DNA from: Chloroflexota bacterium
Lineage (GTDB): Bacteria > Chloroflexota > Anaerolineae > Anaerolineales > Villigracilaceae
NCBI GenBank assembly: GCA_016875755.1
Contig: VGOX01000013.1
Location: 1-15,607 of the forward strand
Direction of reading: 5' to 3'
DNA: 15,607 nt
Shown here: piece by piece, positions 13,463-15,607 of the stretch
Position numbering within the stretch: position 1 is the stretch's first letter
How the letters are laid out: each line of letters begins with the position of its first letter
The notes under the pieces: model-generated
Told to the model about the DNA's origin: nothing
What the model saw: the letters and a program-made list of their open reading frames with translations, nothing else
Databases searched by the model: none
Translations under genes and position numbers: made by a program

Positions 13463-14119
13463 CTACTCTCCAATGGGCGGGTTATCCAAACGGACACCAT
13501 GACCACGCACCGTATTGATGTACTGATGACTGGGATCGAGAACAGCCAGCCTGTCGCGCAGGCGGCGGATGAGGGCATCGAGCGCCTGGTCTGAAACACC
13601 CGCCATTTGCTCCTGCCCCCATACTTCGGAGACAAGATCACTGCGATTGATGACCTGCCCCTGTTTTTTATATAACATCCATAATAGCTTGAACTGCTGT
13701 GCAGATAACGGCGGAGTGACCTGCTGCTGATTTACCCACACCTGACGCGATTTTTGATCCATCAACAATCGACCCGAGCGCGCACCGCTTTCCGCCAGCG
13801 GCATGGTGGCATCGGATGTTAAATAGATAAATTGCTGTGCCAGCGCAATACCGAGCAAGTCCCCATCCTGTAACATGATGGGGCTTGCCAGTTCAACTCC
13901 GTTATGATTTGTTCCGTTCTTGCTCCCCAAGTCCTCTATGGTTACCCCTTCGGCATTGGGTGTAATGCGTGCATGGAAGCGGGAAACCTGCCTGTCCTGC
14001 ACCTGTACATCACAACTCGGATCACGCCCGATCATTAATGTGTGGCTTACCTGCCAGCGCTGTCCCTTTAAGGGACCATCTTGCGCAACAAGAATGGGAA
14101 ATTCCTCATCGTGTTCCAT
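13463..14119 (-). CDS. FHA domain plus OmpR-type winged-helix DNA-binding protein
   Basis: The N-terminal FHA domain (about 8-100) shows the phosphothreonine-binding residues: GR (31-32), SRFH (46-49) and DLGSKNGT (63-70). The C-terminal domain (about 115-212) is an OmpR/PhoB-type winged helix: LSAQQFKLLWMLYKKQGQVINRSDL, the recognition-helix region DALIRRLRDRL, and YINTVRGHGVRL for the wing. The protein should thus bind DNA and be steered by a phosphorylated partner; domain order is the reverse of EmbR of Mycobacterium, where the FHA domain is C-terminal. The start is the ATG at 14119 (218 residues), with TTGAGGAG 6 bases upstream; an in-frame TTG at 14131 overlaps that site and is rejected. 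It heads an operon with the PNPOx-like gene and diverges from a Ser/Thr kinase gene, its likely partner. Confidence 0.93.
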   Translation of the reverse strand: MEHDEEFPILVAQDGPLKGQRWQVSHTLMIGRDPSCDVQVQDRQVSRFHARITPNAEGVTIEDLGSKNGTNHNGVELASPIMLQDGDLLGIALAQQFIYLTSDATMPLAESGARSGRLLMDQKSRQVWVNQQQVTPPLSAQQFKLLWMLYKKQGQVINRSDLVSEVWGQEQMAGVSDQALDALIRRLRDRLAVLDPSHQYINTVRGHGVRLDNPPIGE

Positions 14120-14241
14120 AACTCTCCTCAAAGACCGCCAACGGAATTATGACACTCTCCATCCGCAAAGGCGTTTATAATATAGCAGAAAAGCGGCATT
14201 CTGTGCATGATTATATTGTAAATTTCATGTACTTAATATAA

Positions 14242-14268
14242 AAGTGATACACGCCGAAAATATCACTT
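14242..14268. promoter_or_regulatory. Inverted repeat in the kinase/FHA intergenic region
   Basis: AAGTGATA (14242-14249) is exactly mirrored by TATCACTT (14261-14268) with an 11-base spacer, giving centres about 19 bases apart. No U-run follows. It could be an operator for the divergent FHA/winged-helix protein, since OmpR-type proteins often bind repeated half-sites, or a hairpin in the kinase leader. The surrounding 185-base gap also has TATAAT on the plus strand at 14176-14181 and the overlapping TATATTATAAA on the minus strand, but no good -35 for either gene. Confidence 0.4.
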
Positions 14269-14304
14269 CATTCACAGGTTCCGCTGGCAACAAAAGGAGA
14301 AGAA

Positions 14305-15294
14305 TTGCCCCAATCGTTGAAGAAAGGGGAGATCCTGCGTGAGCGCTACCAGATCCGCGAACAGATCGGGCAGGGCGGCACAGGCAGTATTTACCTTGCA
14401 GAAGATATACGCTTGCAAGGACGTCTCTGTGCGCTCAAAGAAGTTGAGCACGATCAGGTTCTCCCAACCGAAATCCTGACCCAGTCACGCGAGCAATTCT
14501 TTCGCGAGGCTTCTGTCCTTGCGCGCCTCGACCACCCTAACCTGCCAAAAGTGTCAGATTACTTCTCTGAAGGCAATCATGATTATCTCGTCATGGATTA
14601 TGTGCCAGGCAAAGACCTGCGTGAACGAATGCAGGATGCCCGCCGCAATAAAACCTTCCTGCCTGAAAACGAAGTCCTGCGTTGGGCGGTGCAGATCGCC
14701 GATTCACTAAACTATCTCCACAATCAGGAACCGCCCATCATCCACCGCGACATCAAGCCGAGCAACATCAAGATCACACCCAGCGGATTGGTCAAACTTG
14801 TGGATTTTGGTCTTGTAAAAATCATGGCGCCCGATGAAGTTACCATTACGGTCATTCACGGGCAGGGCACTGCGCTCTACACACCTCTCGAACAATACGG
14901 CGGCGATGACACCCACACCGACCCGCGGGCAGATATATTTTCCTTTGGCGCGACTCTCTATCACCTGCTGACAAATGAACCGCCCGCCGAAGTACGCAAA
15001 CGCTTTTTAACCAGCCGCAGCCTGATCCCGCCCAGACAAATTAACCCCAGCCTCAGCCCCCACGTGGAAAAAGCCATCTTGTGGGCCATGTCGCTGCACC
15101 CTGATAATCGCCCGCCGAATGTGATCGCGTTTCGCAATGCGTTGATCGGCAAGCAGGATATTCCACCGCAGCCGAGCATCAATCAGTTAAGTTTTGAAGC
15201 GCCGCCCATCACCATCTTCCCCGCCGAACAGATCGCAGGATACGTCTCAGCGGGATTATTCCTGATCGGGCTGATCACTACCCTGGTACGATAA
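14305..15294 (+). CDS. Ser/Thr protein kinase with C-terminal membrane anchor
   Basis: This is a Hanks-type (eukaryotic-like) kinase that phosphorylates Ser/Thr on protein substrates. Visible: glycine loop IGQGGTGSIYLA (21-32), catalytic K45 (CALKEV), helix C glutamate E68, HRDIKPSN (147-154), DFG (167-169), and GTALYTPLEQYGG (188-200), where the usual APE is replaced by PLEQ, a form common in this bacterial kinase group. The catalytic domain ends near 285. A 25-residue linker leads to one hydrophobic segment (about 309-328) that ends at the C-terminus, so the kinase is a tail-anchored protein facing the cytoplasm, without PASTA or other outer sensor. The start is TTG at 14305, supported by AAAGGAG 6 bases before it. 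It diverges from the FHA/winged-helix gene and ends one base from the convergent gene on the right. Confidence 0.94.
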   Translation: MPQSLKKGEILRERYQIREQIGQGGTGSIYLAEDIRLQGRLCALKEVEHDQVLPTEILTQSREQFFREASVLARLDHPNLPKVSDYFSEGNHDYLVMDYVPGKDLRERMQDARRNKTFLPENEVLRWAVQIADSLNYLHNQEPPIIHRDIKPSNIKITPSGLVKLVDFGLVKIMAPDEVTITVIHGQGTALYTPLEQYGGDDTHTDPRADIFSFGATLYHLLTNEPPAEVRKRFLTSRSLIPPRQINPSLSPHVEKAILWAMSLHPDNRPPNVIAFRNALIGKQDIPPQPSINQLSFEAPPITIFPAEQIAGYVSAGLFLIGLITTLVR

Positions 15295-15295
15295 T

Positions 15296-15607
15296 TTATC
15301 CCGTCTTCGCTTTTTCGACCATTCTACAGAATGAGCACAGATCAGGCGTAGATGTTGGCTGGCCGCACTGGGGGCACGGATGCAAATGCGCGTGTTCAAT
15401 ATCCTTCTCGATAAATAAGTTCCCGCTTTGCCGCGCTTCAAGGAAGCGGGTATAAAACGTCAGCTTTGAGCCAGGACGGGCGGTTTCCAATTGGTTCAAG
15501 GCTTCTTTGTAGAAGATCTGCTGCGACCCCTCTGCAAACGGACATTCATCATAGATGTATTCAATGCCACGCGCAATGGCGTAGGCAGTCATTTCGCGCT
15601 CGTAAAA
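15296..15607 (-). CDS. C-terminal part of a TtuA/Ncs6-type tRNA thiolation enzyme (truncated at edge)
   Basis: Only the last 103 residues are present; the frame is open to the right edge (FYEREMTAYAI at the boundary), so the ATG at 15592 is internal, not a start. The block DECPFAEGSQQIFYKEALNQ is followed by RPGSKLTFYTRFLE, then a four-cysteine zinc finger CPQCG-x8-CSFC at the end. This pattern matches the C-terminal region of the TtuA/Ncs6/TtcA-like family (TIGR00269 group), which makes 2-thiouridine or 2-thiocytidine in tRNA using an ATP-pyrophosphatase domain that would lie outside the window. Which tRNA position is modified cannot be told. Its stop and that of the kinase gene are separated by one base, leaving no room for a terminator. 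Confidence 0.85.
   Translation of the reverse strand, partial: FYEREMTAYAIARGIEYIYDECPFAEGSQQIFYKEALNQLETARPGSKLTFYTRFLEARQSGNLFIEKDIEHAHLHPCPQCGQPTSTPDLCSFCRMVEKAKTG

Noticed and set aside
14120..14131. TTG start extending the FHA/winged-helix protein by four residues
   Set aside because: It sits in the GAGGAG that serves the ATG at 14119.
1..15607. tRNA or rRNA genes, CRISPR arrays, prophage, IS elements or defence genes
   Set aside because: I saw no such genes, spaced repeats, transposase motifs or toxin/nuclease families in either strand; the only mobile element is the partial group II intron.

Overview
The window reads as chromosomal DNA of a bacterium that I place in the Chloroflexota, probably Anaerolineae-like. 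This placement is inference: it rests on the look of the proteins (a 440-residue acetylornithine-type aminotransferase, a CpXC protein, a PIG-L hydrolase, an FHA/winged-helix regulator beside a Ser/Thr kinase, a YvcK with two membrane helices), on promoters of ordinary -35/-10 form sitting directly at start codons, and on several intergenic palindromes. Gene density is high and no gap exceeds 300 bases.

Left part (1-4690, mostly minus strand). The first 120 bases are the 5' end of a group II intron of the IIC type, running off the left edge. It sits immediately after an intrinsic terminator hairpin, the classic IIC target. To the right, on the same strand, lie a small membrane-anchored protein of unknown function, phosphoglycerate kinase (pgk), glyceraldehyde-3-phosphate dehydrogenase (gap) and a membrane-anchored YvcK/CofD-like protein. 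Diverging from yvcK is a ROK-family sugar kinase, probably glucokinase. The group therefore joins sugar phosphorylation, two consecutive steps of lower glycolysis and a gluconeogenesis-linked factor. The yvcK and ROK start codons both lie 7 bases after a -10 box, which points to leaderless transcripts.

Middle part (4691-12058, plus strand). The ROK kinase is followed by a PLP-dependent class III aminotransferase and a strong terminator. Then come a soluble GAF-PAS histidine kinase without an adjacent response regulator, an M3-family oligoendopeptidase, and a CpXC-domain protein with a long helical tail. A 20-bp stem forms a two-way terminator between the CpXC gene and the next, convergent gene.

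Right part (12108-15607). On the minus strand are a PIG-L deacetylase-type hydrolase, a PNPOx-like flavin/haem-binding protein and an FHA plus OmpR-type winged-helix protein; the last two form a tight pair. Diverging from the FHA gene across 185 bases is a Ser/Thr protein kinase with a C-terminal membrane anchor. An FHA domain reads phosphothreonine, so this kinase and the FHA/DNA-binding protein are the most attractive candidate for a signalling pair here (kinase to phospho-reading transcription factor). The kinase ends one base from the stop of a convergent, truncated gene for a TtuA/Ncs6-type tRNA thiolation enzyme that leaves the right edge.

I found no tRNA, rRNA, CRISPR array, prophage or defence locus. 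The strongest less-ordinary points are the IIC intron junction, the leaderless divergent promoter pair, the kinase/FHA-wHTH pair with an inverted repeat between them, and an altered zinc motif in the ROK kinase.
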